The notes beneath the pieces are model-generated. The model had not been told where the DNA came from and did not search any database. It was given only the letters and a program-made list of their open reading frames with translations. DNA of 64,000 nt from Acidobacteriota bacterium (lineage in GTDB: Bacteria > Acidobacteriota > Blastocatellia > Pyrinomonadales > Pyrinomonadaceae), in contig JAHBSM010000010.1 of the NCBI GenBank assembly GCA_019639115.1, positions 1 to 64,000 of the forward strand, written 5' to 3'. Of this stretch, positions 25,190-34,295 are shown piece by piece. Each line of letters starts with the position of its first letter. Position 1 is the first letter of the stretch. The position numbers and the translations under genes were made by a program.

Positions 25190-26395
25190 TTACCAATCGT
25201 CGCTGGCTGAGGCGGAATTGTCTTCCTGTGGCTCGGCGGCATATTGATCGTCCGACCACGAGTCGCCCGATGAGTAGCCCGAAGAACCCAACCCGAGCGT
25301 TTCCTTGAGCTGCGACAGAACGGCTTCGTCCTTGATCACGTCAGTAAGCCAATTCTCCAGCGGCATGTTGCCCCACTTCACCGCTCGCTGAACAAGATAC
25401 GCGACCGGGCTGTGCGGTTCGGTCCTTTGAAAAAATGCCGCGATCTCCGCCAAACGAGCCAGCGCCTCGGCTCGATTTCGAACCGGGCCGGCCGGGCCGC
25501 TCCCGGACGCTGCCGACGCACCGTCGGCCGACACCTCAGAATCTGAAGTGGCCTCAGCCATCAGATCCTCAGGCCTCGGTTCTTCGAGTCGCTTTTTTTC
25601 AAGCAGTTTTTTGACTTGAGTGTGAACGTCGTCGATCGACTTTCGCAAAGTGCCAAGACCAGGCATCTGATTGCGGTCAAAATTTCGCTCTATAACGTCG
25701 TTGAGTTCGTGGAACGCTGTCCAGCACTCGTCGAGAGCGAATCCATTGCGTTCACAATGATCGCGCCGCGTTTGTGCGACGGCGACCTTCCATAGTTCGC
25801 CCGTGACGCGGTTCTCGGCCTCTGCTTGTGCTTTAAGATCGGCAAATCGGGCTTGCGCGTCGCCGTCAAGCGAATCAAGGTTTGGCGGTATGTCAAAACG
25901 CTTTGCGTCCTGCCAATCATTGAAGCTGTAGCCTGCTCCGGCGGTCATCGGTACGGTGCGGAGCGCCGCGGCGGCCTGGTTATCAACCCACGAGATCGCG
26001 TTCGCACGGCCTTCCATATCGCCTTCGTCGATCAGCGGGAATAGACCATCCCAAAATCGATCCTGCAGCCCCGCGAGCAGCTGCAAACTGTCGCGAAGGC
26101 CGGCAAATCCATGCAGTTTGACAAGAGCCTCGGAGAGCCAAGCTGCGATCTGCAGGTCCTTGGTCTTCGAACGAAGGGCTTCGGTCGCGAGGTCAACGAC
26201 CTTTCGATAATCGGCCGTCTTCAACTCCGTTTGCCACTCACCCTGATTGAGGACATCGTCCGATCTCCTTGCCTCAGCTATCTCGTCATAAATGCCGGAG
26301 TAGCGGAGGCTTTCGCCGCACGGTTCCTCGTCCGAAATCGGTTGCAGTAATGCATCGAGATCGACCACGGAAGGGGTTCGGAATTCGTCGCTCAT
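25190..26395 (-). CDS. tssA: Type VI protein TssA (ImpA-like)
   Basis: The ATG at 26395 gives 401 residues; it has AAGGAG 11 bases before it, and codons further upstream are not conserved in character. The ImpA-N domain reads VDLDALLQPISDEEPCGESLRYSGIYDEIAEARR, followed by TADYRKVVDLATEALRSKTKDLQIAAWLSEALVKLHGFAGL, the conserved block of TssA proteins. The C-terminal part (RAEALARLAEIAAFFQRTEPHSPVAYLVQRAVKWGNMPLENWL) is the TssA C-terminal ring domain. TssA coordinates baseplate assembly and sheath extension. It is the first gene of this operon. Confidence 0.93.
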   Translation of the reverse strand: MSDEFRTPSVVDLDALLQPISDEEPCGESLRYSGIYDEIAEARRSDDVLNQGEWQTELKTADYRKVVDLATEALRSKTKDLQIAAWLSEALVKLHGFAGLRDSLQLLAGLQDRFWDGLFPLIDEGDMEGRANAISWVDNQAAAALRTVPMTAGAGYSFNDWQDAKRFDIPPNLDSLDGDAQARFADLKAQAEAENRVTGELWKVAVAQTRRDHCERNGFALDECWTAFHELNDVIERNFDRNQMPGLGTLRKSIDDVHTQVKKLLEKKRLEEPRPEDLMAEATSDSEVSADGASAASGSGPAGPVRNRAEALARLAEIAAFFQRTEPHSPVAYLVQRAVKWGNMPLENWLTDVIKDEAVLSQLKETLGLGSSGYSSGDSWSDDQYAAEPQEDNSASASDDW

Positions 26396-26437
26396 CGTTT
26401 GCAGGCTCCTTGCCGTAATGAACAAGACGGAACTAGC

Positions 26438-26488
26438 GCAAATATTTGCTGAAAGACAGACTATTGTATACGAAATTCGCAATTTGCG
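26438..26488 (-). promoter_or_regulatory. Probable type VI operon promoter with two palindromes
   Basis: Upstream of tssA on the minus strand, TATACAAT (26463-26470) can be a -10 box. It is flanked by CGCAA-T-TTGCG at 26478-26488 and by GCAAAT-ATTTGC at 26438-26449, two palindromes with a similar GCAA/TTGC half-site. Because the terminator at 26491-26525 isolates the operon from the gene above, the promoter must lie in this 95-base stretch. The -35 box is not clear. Confidence 0.4.
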
Positions 26489-26490
26489 CA

Positions 26491-26525
26491 CAAAAAAAGT
26501 CGGCCCCGCATAAAGCGAGGCCGAC
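26491..26525 (-). terminator. Rho-independent terminator of the SdrD-like gene
   Basis: On the minus strand GTCGGCC, an inner CGC stem and GGCCGAC form a hairpin followed directly by seven T residues. It lies 25 bases after the stop of the surface-protein gene and before the type VI promoter. Confidence 0.85.
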
Positions 26526-26549
26526 AGAAACCTGCCCATGTCGGGAGGC

Positions 26550-29474
26550 CTATTCGTTGGAGATCCAATTCACGTCGCCAATACTCTCCTTCAAGGTCAA
26601 AACCCGAGTCGGATTGGCAAAGGTGAACCGCTTAGAAACAACACTGAGCACAACCGATTGCCCAGCCTCAAGGTCGTCGAATCTAAAGTAGCCAAAATTG
26701 CCGGTGATCGTACGGTGAACGGTACCGTCCCCTTCGACCAAGATGACATACACATTCCGGATGCCGGCGCCGCTGCTGGTCACCACACGGCCTTCGACCG
26801 TTACGTCGCCAGCCGACGGGGCAAGCACGAAGCCAAAATCATACGTATGATTGTTGGCGCCAGGTCCGCTCGTGGTCAGGTTTATAACAGGCCAAGTACC
26901 CGACGGGGAGCCGGACGGATTCGTGACCATATCCGCATCTGAGTCGTTGGCGTCCTGGTCGCCCGCTTGAGTATTCTGATCAAGTATCGTCCTCGCCAGA
27001 CCGTTTAGCGGTGCACCGAGTCCATAGTCCGCGGCGTTGTCGAGACGGATCGAATACGAAGTGTTATAGGAGAGGCCGCCCAGTACTTGGCCGATGTTGT
27101 CGTTCGTATTACTGTCCGAGGAAGTGCTCCCGACAAAGTAGAATTCGCCGTTGGCATCGGTCAAAGCAGTTCCGACGACCGTCGAGCCAGAATAGAGTCG
27201 AACCCGCACGTTCGCTATGCCTGCTTCGCCGGGATCCTGAACGCCGTTGGAATTCGAGTCGAACCAAACACGGTTGCCGATCTCGATCGGGGCCGGGTCG
27301 GAGAGTATTGCGAAGCTGCCTCCGACGCCGCCCGATTTACCGAATGTCGTGGAGCTATTTCCGGCTCCGTCGTAGAGGCGATAGCCTTTAGAGAATCCGC
27401 CGGTCGTATTGCTAAGCCACCGGATGCCGCCGTCATAGGTCATATTTGTGACGTTCGGGATCGGGTCCATGTTGGAGATCATTACGTCCGGCGCTCCGGC
27501 AAGCTGCTCCACTCCGCCAAAACCGGTGTCATCGTGGTTGCTGCCCTTTCCGTTTATCGTTATGGTCGGATTCGTAAATGCGCCCGATGTGGTATAGGCA
27601 TCGCCCCAATAGAACTCACCTCCGCCCGGGCCTTCGGCCACGTTCTGAGGAGCCGTTCCGTTCCCGCCGCATCGGCCGTTATCCTCGACGGTCCATGATC
27701 CCACGGAACCGCACGCTCGGATGATGTCGCCTGCGACTCGCGACTGGTAGAACGTCGTATTGCTCGAATCGTTCGGATTCGAAAGCGAACCGTTGCCGAC
27801 CTGATCGACCAGACGGTCCCTAAGTCCCAGGATCAGGTTACCGTTATCAAACGCAATGTCCGTCAGCATAGGCTGTGAATAGGTCACCCAAACGTTGTTG
27901 GCCGCGTTCCGATAGATTGGCGACCATGGCCGCCAAACACCTGATGAGCTTTCGACGCGAGTCGTGTAACCGCGGCGGTAATTGAGCGGCATCTGGAATA
28001 CCGGCGAGGCGCTGAAGGCCAAAGTTGATGTGTTCGCCGTATATACATACGCTCGAAGCCGTCGTGCGTCGCCCAGGTTGTACACGCCGTTCCCATCAGT
28101 GTCAGTAAACGTCTCGGGAGCGGTGTAGCCGGTCCCGCCAACTAAATTGACATAGGGCTCGCCCGTGTTGCGAGTGCCATTGTTGTTGTAATCGACGAAA
28201 TAATCGCCACCGTCCCAGAGCCCGTTGCTGTTTGAATCGGTATATGAATCGACGTTCGTTGAGCCTTCGGCACTGCATACGAAGCCGACATAGAGCTGTC
28301 CGCGATACATCTGCAGAGCGAACGGCCTGATCTCATTGGCAGAGCATGTGCCCGAGGGAAGAGGCAGTGAGGTCGGAGCGGCCTGGCTCGTGATGAGTGC
28401 GCCCGTCGTAGCATTCAGGGCGTATAGTGTCTTGTTCGCAAGATTCCATACGTACAGAACGGTTTCGTCCTCGGACAACGCGATACCGCCAAGACTTGTC
28501 TTACCGACTGCGTCCCAGCCGGTGTTGCCATTGTCTCGAGCCCAGTTCGATGCATCGTGCGAGTTTGTCGCCGTGCCGGGAACCGTAAAGAAATTGACCA
28601 CAGAGCCGCCACCGGCCCGATCGATGACGTAGATCGCATTTGGCCCCTGTGGGCCAAAGCCGGCGTGTCGCTTGAAATAGGCGGAGGCATAGACGCGCCT
28701 TGATTTACGCGCATATGCCAGCCCGAACGTAGTCCCGATCTCGTTCGCCATCATCGATAGCGGATAGGTCGTAGGTGCATCGTATAGCGAGGTCGTTGCG
28801 CTCGTGCTGGTGTCCGAACTGCCGGCCGCATATGGAAAGCTGACCATTGTCGAAAGTCCGTTGTTGCCGCCGCTTATCTGGTCGCCTTCGCGGAAAAGGG
28901 TAGCGACCACCTCCGGGTTGTCCTGCGAGTAGTCCGACGGATGATTGACCGCCAAATTGACATTCGTTGCTCCGCTGCTGACGAACTGGACCGTAGATCC
29001 CGCGTTCGTTGCTGTGCCGGCACCTACTGACGATTTGCTGCGAGCGGATGGAAGATATCCGCTGGGCAGGCTGGTGAACTCGACCCTGTACGGCCCTGTG
29101 CCGGCGTCGCTCGTGGTCAATGTGTACTGCCCGTTCGCGTCTGTTGTGGCTACGCCGCCGGAGGTGACATTTACGCCGGCGGTACTATAGGCACGAACTT
29201 GGACACCCGAGATCCCACGATCGATCGGGGCCGCGACAGATCCGAAACCGTTGTTCGTCCAAGTGGCGGTCGTGTCGTATGTGCCGTTTCCGTTAAAATC
29301 TTGAAATACTCGTCCGGTTATATTCCCGGCCTCGGGGGCTAGCGTTTTGCCGGTGAAAATATTCTTTTGGGCTGATGAGGGGAATGCGAACCAAACTGCG
29401 GTTACGACCGCTGCAAAGGTGAATGCGATAACGAGGACGGCTCGTTGGCTGAATAGTGTCTTGACGGGTTTCAT
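26550..29474 (-). CDS. Large exported protein with SdrD-B-like and carboxypeptidase-regulatory domains
   Basis: This protein has about 974 residues from the ATG at 29474 (an ATG at 29492 is an alternative). It has a signal sequence (VLVIAFTFAAVVTAVWFAFPSSAQ), then an SdrD-B-like domain (ITGRVFQDFNGNGTYDTTATW, QVRAYSTAG, DANGQYTL), a long middle part with a WD-like binding look (YVIDRAGGGSVVNFFTV, ALSEDETVLYVWNLANKTLYALN), a second SdrD-B-like repeat (IGNRVWFDSNSNGVQDPGEAGIANVRVRLY), and a C-terminal carboxypeptidase-regulatory domain (VEGRVVTSSGAGIRNVYVILVEGDG, FGYFRFDDLEAG). There is no LPxTG or barrel end. Such proteins are common surface or adhesion proteins in Acidobacteriota; the exact role is unknown. 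Confidence 0.85.
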   Translation of the reverse strand: MKPVKTLFSQRAVLVIAFTFAAVVTAVWFAFPSSAQKNIFTGKTLAPEAGNITGRVFQDFNGNGTYDTTATWTNNGFGSVAAPIDRGISGVQVRAYSTAGVNVTSGGVATTDANGQYTLTTSDAGTGPYRVEFTSLPSGYLPSARSKSSVGAGTATNAGSTVQFVSSGATNVNLAVNHPSDYSQDNPEVVATLFREGDQISGGNNGLSTMVSFPYAAGSSDTSTSATTSLYDAPTTYPLSMMANEIGTTFGLAYARKSRRVYASAYFKRHAGFGPQGPNAIYVIDRAGGGSVVNFFTVPGTATNSHDASNWARDNGNTGWDAVGKTSLGGIALSEDETVLYVWNLANKTLYALNATTGALITSQAAPTSLPLPSGTCSANEIRPFALQMYRGQLYVGFVCSAEGSTNVDSYTDSNSNGLWDGGDYFVDYNNNGTRNTGEPYVNLVGGTGYTAPETFTDTDGNGVYNLGDARRLRAYVYTANTSTLAFSASPVFQMPLNYRRGYTTRVESSSGVWRPWSPIYRNAANNVWVTYSQPMLTDIAFDNGNLILGLRDRLVDQVGNGSLSNPNDSSNTTFYQSRVAGDIIRACGSVGSWTVEDNGRCGGNGTAPQNVAEGPGGGEFYWGDAYTTSGAFTNPTITINGKGSNHDDTGFGGVEQLAGAPDVMISNMDPIPNVTNMTYDGGIRWLSNTTGGFSKGYRLYDGAGNSSTTFGKSGGVGGSFAILSDPAPIEIGNRVWFDSNSNGVQDPGEAGIANVRVRLYSGSTVVGTALTDANGEFYFVGSTSSDSNTNDNIGQVLGGLSYNTSYSIRLDNAADYGLGAPLNGLARTILDQNTQAGDQDANDSDADMVTNPSGSPSGTWPVINLTTSGPGANNHTYDFGFVLAPSAGDVTVEGRVVTSSGAGIRNVYVILVEGDGTVHRTITGNFGYFRFDDLEAGQSVVLSVVSKRFTFANPTRVLTLKESIGDVNWISNE

Positions 29475-29559
29475 ATGCAGATAAAGGTACATCGACCTGT
29501 TAGTCGATATTTTGGAGTCGGGTTGGAGCTTTGGAAGGTGAGGAACTTGGGTGGGCCAA

Positions 29560-29585
29560 TTGCGGCGGATACACGTCCGCCGCAA
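29560..29585 (-). terminator. Hairpin between msrA and the surface-protein gene
   Basis: TTGCGGCGGA and TCCGCCGCAA form a perfect 10-base-pair stem with a 6-base loop. No T run follows on the minus strand, so it may be a weak terminator of msrA or an mRNA end structure. Confidence 0.5.
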
Positions 29586-29639
29586 ACAGATGCTAGCAAA
29601 TGTTCGGCAGAGATGTCAAAACATTTTTTAACACTCGAT

Positions 29640-30194
29640 CTACGCTTGGGCCGTCGACCTCAGCCGCGCGGCGAACAGCTTGCGGAACTTAGCGACCTTT
29701 GGTGCCACAACTGCAGAACAATACGGCTGGTTCGGATTGTTTGCAAAATACTCCTGATGATAATCTTCGGCGGGCCAGAACGCATCAAAGGGTGCCAATT
29801 CAGTAACGATCGGGTCATCGTAAAGTCCGGCATCGGTGATCTCCTTGATAACTGCGACGGCAGCTTCCCGTTGTGCCTCAGAGTGATAAAAGATAGCCGA
29901 TCGGTACGACGTCCCGATGTCGTTGCCCTGACGATTCAACGTCGTGGGATCGTGAACCGTAAAAAAGACGCGCAAAATATCCGAGAATGATATGACCGAT
30001 GGGTCGAACGTAATATTTACGACCTCTGCGTGGCCGGTCGTCTCGCTGCAAACCTCTTGATAGGTTGGATCCGGTTTATGCCCGCCTGAATAGCCCGATA
30101 CTACGTCCTCGACGCCCATAAGATCGTCGAATATCGCTTCGACGCACCAAAAACAGCCTGCCCCAAGGGTTGCGGTCTCCAGAATCTTTTCCAT
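29640..30194 (-). CDS. msrA: Peptide methionine sulfoxide reductase A
   Basis: This 184-residue cytosolic repair enzyme reduces methionine S-sulfoxide. The catalytic GAGCFWCVEAIF motif gives Cys14 (attacking) and Cys17. The rest of the signature is present: GVEDVVSGYSGGHKPDPTYQEVCSETTGHAEVV, DPTTLNRQGNDIGTSYRSAIF, and DYHQEYFANNPNQPYC with a possible resolving Cys. There is no signal peptide. It lies next to the methionine salvage genes on the same strand with a 49-base gap, so it may share their expression. Confidence 0.96.
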   Translation of the reverse strand: MEKILETATLGAGCFWCVEAIFDDLMGVEDVVSGYSGGHKPDPTYQEVCSETTGHAEVVNITFDPSVISFSDILRVFFTVHDPTTLNRQGNDIGTSYRSAIFYHSEAQREAAVAVIKEITDAGLYDDPIVTELAPFDAFWPAEDYHQEYFANNPNQPYCSAVVAPKVAKFRKLFAARLRSTAQA

Positions 30195-30243
30195 ATCAAC
30201 AATGAGAACAAACTCCCGTATTTAATTCAACGACAGCTCTTGG

Positions 30244-30939
30244 TTATTCCAGATCGTCCAATGTGCCAATACATCTGTGGGGTCCCGGGTCGTTGATCAC
30301 GGCGTTGCCGGGCCTCAGTGCCAGAGCAGTTCGCATCCCTGCGGCCGCGGCCGCATCGAGCTCAGCAAGCATGTCAGAGATGAAAAAAATGTCGGCAGGA
30401 CCGATCCCGAGCATTTCGGCGATCTTAATATAGCTAGACGGCTCCCTCTTTGGGCCGGTCGTTGTGTCGAAATATGCATCGACAAGACCCGAGAGGTCAC
30501 CTGAAGTAGTGTGCGAAAAGAAAAGCTTCTGAGCAAGAATACTGCCGGACGAGAATATTGCGATGAGCTCGCCGCGACCGTGTGATCTCGCAAGTGCGCC
30601 GGGCACATCGTCGAAAAGTGGCGCCGTTAGTTCATCGTTCTCAAATCCCGATCGCCATATCCGGCCTTGTATCTCTTTCAGTGCCGTGGATTTACGGTCT
30701 CGGGCTATAAGCTCATTTAGATATTCGGCTACTTCTCCGGGTGATCCGAAGTCGATCCGATCATCCGCATCCGGGTCGGAGCGAGCCTCGGATGCTAAGA
30801 GTTCGATCGTGACGGAGAGTGCATTGAAATTATTAGCGACAAAGTCGGCCATTCTTTCCGCTGAGTACGGGAACAGAGTGCCATGAACGAAGTCGAGCGG
30901 GGCTAGGGTCCCTTCGATATCCAGAAGGAGAGCTTTCAT
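30244..30939 (-). CDS. mtnC: Enolase-phosphatase E1 (acireductone synthase)
   Basis: This 231-residue HAD-family enzyme has LLLDIEGTLAPLDFVHGTLFPYSAERM at the start: the catalytic DxEGT, then the FVHxxLFPY motif special to MtnC. Further motifs are SSGSILAQKLFFSHTTSGDLSGLVDAYFDTTTGPKREPSSY and IFFISDMLAELDAA. It enolises and dephosphorylates 2,3-diketo-5-methylthiopentyl-1-phosphate to acireductone. The start lies 3 bases after mtnD ends, within the mtnB-mtnD-mtnC operon. Confidence 0.95.
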   Translation of the reverse strand: MKALLLDIEGTLAPLDFVHGTLFPYSAERMADFVANNFNALSVTIELLASEARSDPDADDRIDFGSPGEVAEYLNELIARDRKSTALKEIQGRIWRSGFENDELTAPLFDDVPGALARSHGRGELIAIFSSGSILAQKLFFSHTTSGDLSGLVDAYFDTTTGPKREPSSYIKIAEMLGIGPADIFFISDMLAELDAAAAAGMRTALALRPGNAVINDPGPHRCIGTLDDLE

Positions 30940-30942
30940 TGG

Positions 30943-31506
30943 TCAGGCTTGTCCCGCGGCAGGGAAGTAACGATCACCGAAACACAAAGGTGCGAATCCC
31001 GAATCGACTCCGGAACCGGTGTAATGCGGCGTCCAACCCGCAGGGTCCTGAAACAATCTGATCGCCCGTATCGTCCGATCCGAACAGAGGTCAAACCAAT
31101 GCAGCGTACCGGCAGGCACGCGGATCAGGTCGCCGGTCGACATTTCGACGCTGAATACATCCTCGCCCGGAGGCGCAATATGGAATAGGCCGCTCCCTCC
31201 AACAATGAATCTGACCTCGTCCTCGTCGTGCCAATGTTCTTTGTTGAATCGATCGAGCATTTCGTCGAGGCCGGGCGTTGCGGGCGTGACGTTTATCACG
31301 TCTGCGGTAACGTATCCGCCCTTGCTCTTCAGCTCGTTGATCTTTACCTGATAGGCGGCGAGTATTTCGTCGTCCGACGCGTCAGGGCCTAGGTTCGCAT
31401 CGCCGATCCAGGTCTCGTGATCGATGCCGGCCGATCTGAGAAAATCGGTGACCTCAGCTTGGTCAGATATTCTCTTTCCGGTGGCTGGAATAGTTACAAT
31501 AGCCAT
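30943..31506 (-). CDS. mtnD: Acireductone dioxygenase
   Basis: This 187-residue cupin oxidises acireductone to formate and the keto acid of methionine (with iron). The metal ligands are visible in HWHDEDEVRFIVGGSGLFHI (HxHxxxxE) and GTLHWFDL (later His). The preceding VTADVINVTPATPGLDEMLDRFNKEH is typical of the family. It sits between mtnB and mtnC, 2 bases after mtnB, indicating one operon. Confidence 0.96.
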   Translation of the reverse strand: MAIVTIPATGKRISDQAEVTDFLRSAGIDHETWIGDANLGPDASDDEILAAYQVKINELKSKGGYVTADVINVTPATPGLDEMLDRFNKEHWHDEDEVRFIVGGSGLFHIAPPGEDVFSVEMSTGDLIRVPAGTLHWFDLCSDRTIRAIRLFQDPAGWTPHYTGSGVDSGFAPLCFGDRYFPAAGQA

Positions 31507-31508
31507 TA

Positions 31509-32132
31509 TTATCTTATTTGCCTTGCGATCACTTCAAACAAGAATTCGAATATCTCGACGTGGCGTCTTGCCTCGGCCACGGTCTCTCCCCAGGTGTAAA
31601 GCCCGTGACGCCTCAGATAGATGCCGTGGAGTCCTTCGTTGTCGCGTACGACGTTCTCGATCACATGGGCCAACGCTACGTAGTCCTGCGAATTCTCAAC
31701 GATCGGGACCTTTTCAGTGTGCTCGTGTGTCGTAACTCCGGAGAGGCCTTTGAGCATCTCATAACCTTCGATCTCGATAGTGCCGTCTTCGTAAAATGCG
31801 TCAGAAAGTATCGTTCCCCACACGGAATGAGTGTGCAGGATCGACCTCGCCCGCGGAAGGAACCTATAAATGGTCAAATGCAGGAGAGTCTCCGCAGACG
31901 GTTTGCCAAAACCGGAGAAGATCTCGTTCGATTCGTCGATCTCAAGGAAATTGGTCTCGTCGAGGCTGCCTTTGTCGATGCCGCTGGCTGTAACGCAGAT
32001 CCTGAGCGGTTTGCGTGCCACAAGAACGCTGAAATTCCCGCTCGTGCCGAGGTTCCATCCGCGCCGGTAAAATTCGCGGCCCGCAAGCGCCATTTCCGCC
32101 GCCGGACTCATTCCGGATCCTTCGCTTGGCAT
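31509..32132 (-). CDS. mtnB: Methylthioribulose-1-phosphate dehydratase
   Basis: This 207-residue member of the class II aldolase family dehydrates 5-methylthioribulose-1-phosphate in methionine salvage. It has GWNLGTSGNFSVLVARKPLRICVTASGIDKGSL, ETLLHLTIYRFLPRARSILHTHSVWGTIL (zinc ligands HxH) and GLHGIYLRRHGLYTWGETVAEARRHVEIFEFLFE (third His). It is the first gene of the three-gene salvage operon. mtnA and mtnN-type genes are not in the window. Confidence 0.95.
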   Translation of the reverse strand: MPSEGSGMSPAAEMALAGREFYRRGWNLGTSGNFSVLVARKPLRICVTASGIDKGSLDETNFLEIDESNEIFSGFGKPSAETLLHLTIYRFLPRARSILHTHSVWGTILSDAFYEDGTIEIEGYEMLKGLSGVTTHEHTEKVPIVENSQDYVALAHVIENVVRDNEGLHGIYLRRHGLYTWGETVAEARRHVEIFEFLFEVIARQIR

Positions 32133-32197
32133 ATTAGATCATCCTCCTCGCGGTCATCCTCCAGACAAACATCCTCGGTCGTTGCCGATCAAAGCGA

Positions 32198-34150
32198 CTA
32201 CTCTTCGTCCTCTCGCAGCTTCTCGAGCACTGAAAGATCCTCTAGTGTTGTAACGTCACCGGCAACCGTTCCATTGGATGCCAGTTCTCGCAAAAGCCGT
32301 CGCATTATCTTGCCGGAGCGGGTCTTGGGCAAGGCGTCGGTGAATCTGATGTCGTCGGGTTTGGCTAGAGCCCCGATCTCTTTTGAAACGTGGGCCCTAA
32401 GCTCGTCTTTCAAGCTCTCTGAACCCGACCGGCCGCCTTCAAGAGTAACAAAAGCTGATATTGCCTGTCCTTTGAGATCGTCGGGCCGACCGACGACCGC
32501 AGCCTCCGCGACTGACTCGTGCGAGACCAATGCCGATTCGATCTCGGCAGTGCCAAGCCTGTGACCACTAACATTTATTACGTCATCGACGCGGCCCATG
32601 ATCCAGAAATAACCGCGATCGTCGCGTCTTGCGCCGTCACCGGCGAAGTAATGCCCGGGTATCTCGGACCAATATGCCTTGTTGTATCGCTCATCGTCGC
32701 CCCATAACGTCCTAAGCATCGATGGCCACGGATGTTTGGCGACCAGATAGCCGCCTTCATTCGGGCCGACGGGCTTTCCGCCTTTGGTGACGACATCGAG
32801 AATGATGCCGGGAAGCGGCAGCGTTGCGGTTCCCGGTACGGTAGGCGTCGCCCCGGGCAGCGGGCTGATCATGATCGAACCTGTTTCGGTTTGCCACCAC
32901 GTATCGACGATCGGGCAGCGGCCTTTTCCTATCACATTGTGATACCACATCCACGCTTCGGGATTGATCGGCTCGCCTACGGTTCCTAGCAGCCGGAGCG
33001 ACGATAGATCATGCTTTAACGGATATTGCTCGCCCCATTTGATGAACGCACGGATCGCCGTAGGCGCGGTGTAGAAGATCGAGACCTTGTTCCGCTCGAT
33101 GATATCCCAGAATCGGTCGAGGTCCGGGTAATTGGGCGCGCCTTCGTACATCATTACCGTAGCCCCGTTGGCAAGCGGGCCATAAACTACGTAGGAATGA
33201 CCCGTGACCCAGCCTATATCGGCAGTGCACCAATAGACGTCTTCGTCCTTGAGGTCAAATACCATTTTTGCGGTGAACGCGGCCTGGGTCAGATATCCGC
33301 CTGTCGTGTGCAGGATCCCTTTAGGTTTTCCGGTCGTTCCCGATGTGTAGAGGATGTAGAGGGGATGCTCGCTTTCGAGACGTTCGGGCGGACAATCGTC
33401 GGAAACCGCAGCCATCAATTCATGCCACCAGTGATCGAAACCGGGCCGGATCGAGACGTCGGACCCGGTCCGTCGAAATACGACGACGTTCTCAACTGAC
33501 GGCGTGTGAGCAACGGCAGCGTCAACCGCATCTTTGAGCCTGACCTCCGACCCGCGTCGAAAAGCCCCGTCGGCGGTAACGATCAGCTTGCAGCTGCAGT
33601 CATTCACCCGGTCGCGTATAGCTTCGGACGAGAATCCGCCAAAGATCACTGTATGCGTCGCTCCGATACGTGCACAGGCCAGCATGGCGATCGCGAGTTC
33701 CGGAACGAGCGGCATGTAAAGCGCCACGCGGTCGCCTGCTGCAACGCCAAGCTTTTTCATGACGTTCGCGAACCGCGAGACCTCACGATGCAGCTGCAAA
33801 TAGGTCAGCGTCCGCTGCTCGCCCGGCTCGCCTTCCCATATGAATGCTGCTTTGTTTCGACGCCACGTCTCTAAATGTCGATCGATGCAATTGTATGCAG
33901 CGTTGATCTTGCCGCCGGTGAACCACTTTGCGAAAGGTTCATTCCACTCAAGGACCGTATGCCAGGGCTCGAACCAATCGAGCGAGGCGGCTTGCTTGGC
34001 CCAAAATGCCGGAACGTCTTCAGCGGCCTCGCGGTACATCGTCTCGTATCGATCGAAGCTCTTGATGTGAGCGGCCGCCGCAAAGTCGGCGGGCGGCGGG
34101 AACACCCGAGTCTCACTCAGGATCGATTCGATAGAGTTCGCGTCTGGCAT
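32198..34150 (-). CDS. acs: Acetyl-CoA synthetase
   Basis: This 650-residue AMP-forming enzyme activates acetate. It has [27 protein letters not shown] near the start, [127 protein letters not shown] and the acetylatable lysine region [17 protein letters not shown]. All motifs match Acs. It is divergent from xylG with a 145-base gap. Confidence 0.96.
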   Translation of the reverse strand: MPDANSIESILSETRVFPPPADFAAAAHIKSFDRYETMYREAAEDVPAFWAKQAASLDWFEPWHTVLEWNEPFAKWFTGGKINAAYNCIDRHLETWRRNKAAFIWEGEPGEQRTLTYLQLHREVSRFANVMKKLGVAAGDRVALYMPLVPELAIAMLACARIGATHTVIFGGFSSEAIRDRVNDCSCKLIVTADGAFRRGSEVRLKDAVDAAVAHTPSVENVVVFRRTGSDVSIRPGFDHWWHELMAAVSDDCPPERLESEHPLYILYTSGTTGKPKGILHTTGGYLTQAAFTAKMVFDLKDEDVYWCTADIGWVTGHSYVVYGPLANGATVMMYEGAPNYPDLDRFWDIIERNKVSIFYTAPTAIRAFIKWGEQYPLKHDLSSLRLLGTVGEPINPEAWMWYHNVIGKGRCPIVDTWWQTETGSIMISPLPGATPTVPGTATLPLPGIILDVVTKGGKPVGPNEGGYLVAKHPWPSMLRTLWGDDERYNKAYWSEIPGHYFAGDGARRDDRGYFWIMGRVDDVINVSGHRLGTAEIESALVSHESVAEAAVVGRPDDLKGQAISAFVTLEGGRSGSESLKDELRAHVSKEIGALAKPDDIRFTDALPKTRSGKIMRRLLRELASNGTVAGDVTTLEDLSVLEKLREDEE

Positions 34151-34237
34151 ATATAAACATTATAGACGACCTGTTCGGACCGCAAAAGAGGCGAATACAA
34201 TGGCCTCGCTCTTTATTGGACGGGTGTGGTCCTGAAA

Positions 34238-34266
34238 TTTACCGGCTGGGTAAACTCGTGTAAAAT
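34238..34266 (+). promoter_or_regulatory. Probable promoter of xylGH with palindromic operator
   Basis: TTTACC at 34238-34243 and TAAAAT at 34261-34266 are spaced by 17 bases, a fair -35/-10 pair for the plus strand. TTTACC also forms a perfect inverted repeat with GGTAAA at 34249-34254 (5-base gap), so a repressor bound there would cover the -35 box. The start codon of xylG follows 30 bases after the -10. Confidence 0.45.
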
Positions 34267-34295
34267 TCCTGTGACATCCGATACAAGAACGATCT

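Noticed and set aside
29560..29585. The 10-base-pair hairpin as a full terminator
   Set aside because: No T run follows on either strand, so only a weak-terminator or mRNA-end role is claimed.
31518..32564. Plus-strand open frame of 348 codons across mtnB and acs ends
   Set aside because: Both genes on the minus strand are certain; the opposite frame is a composite shadow.
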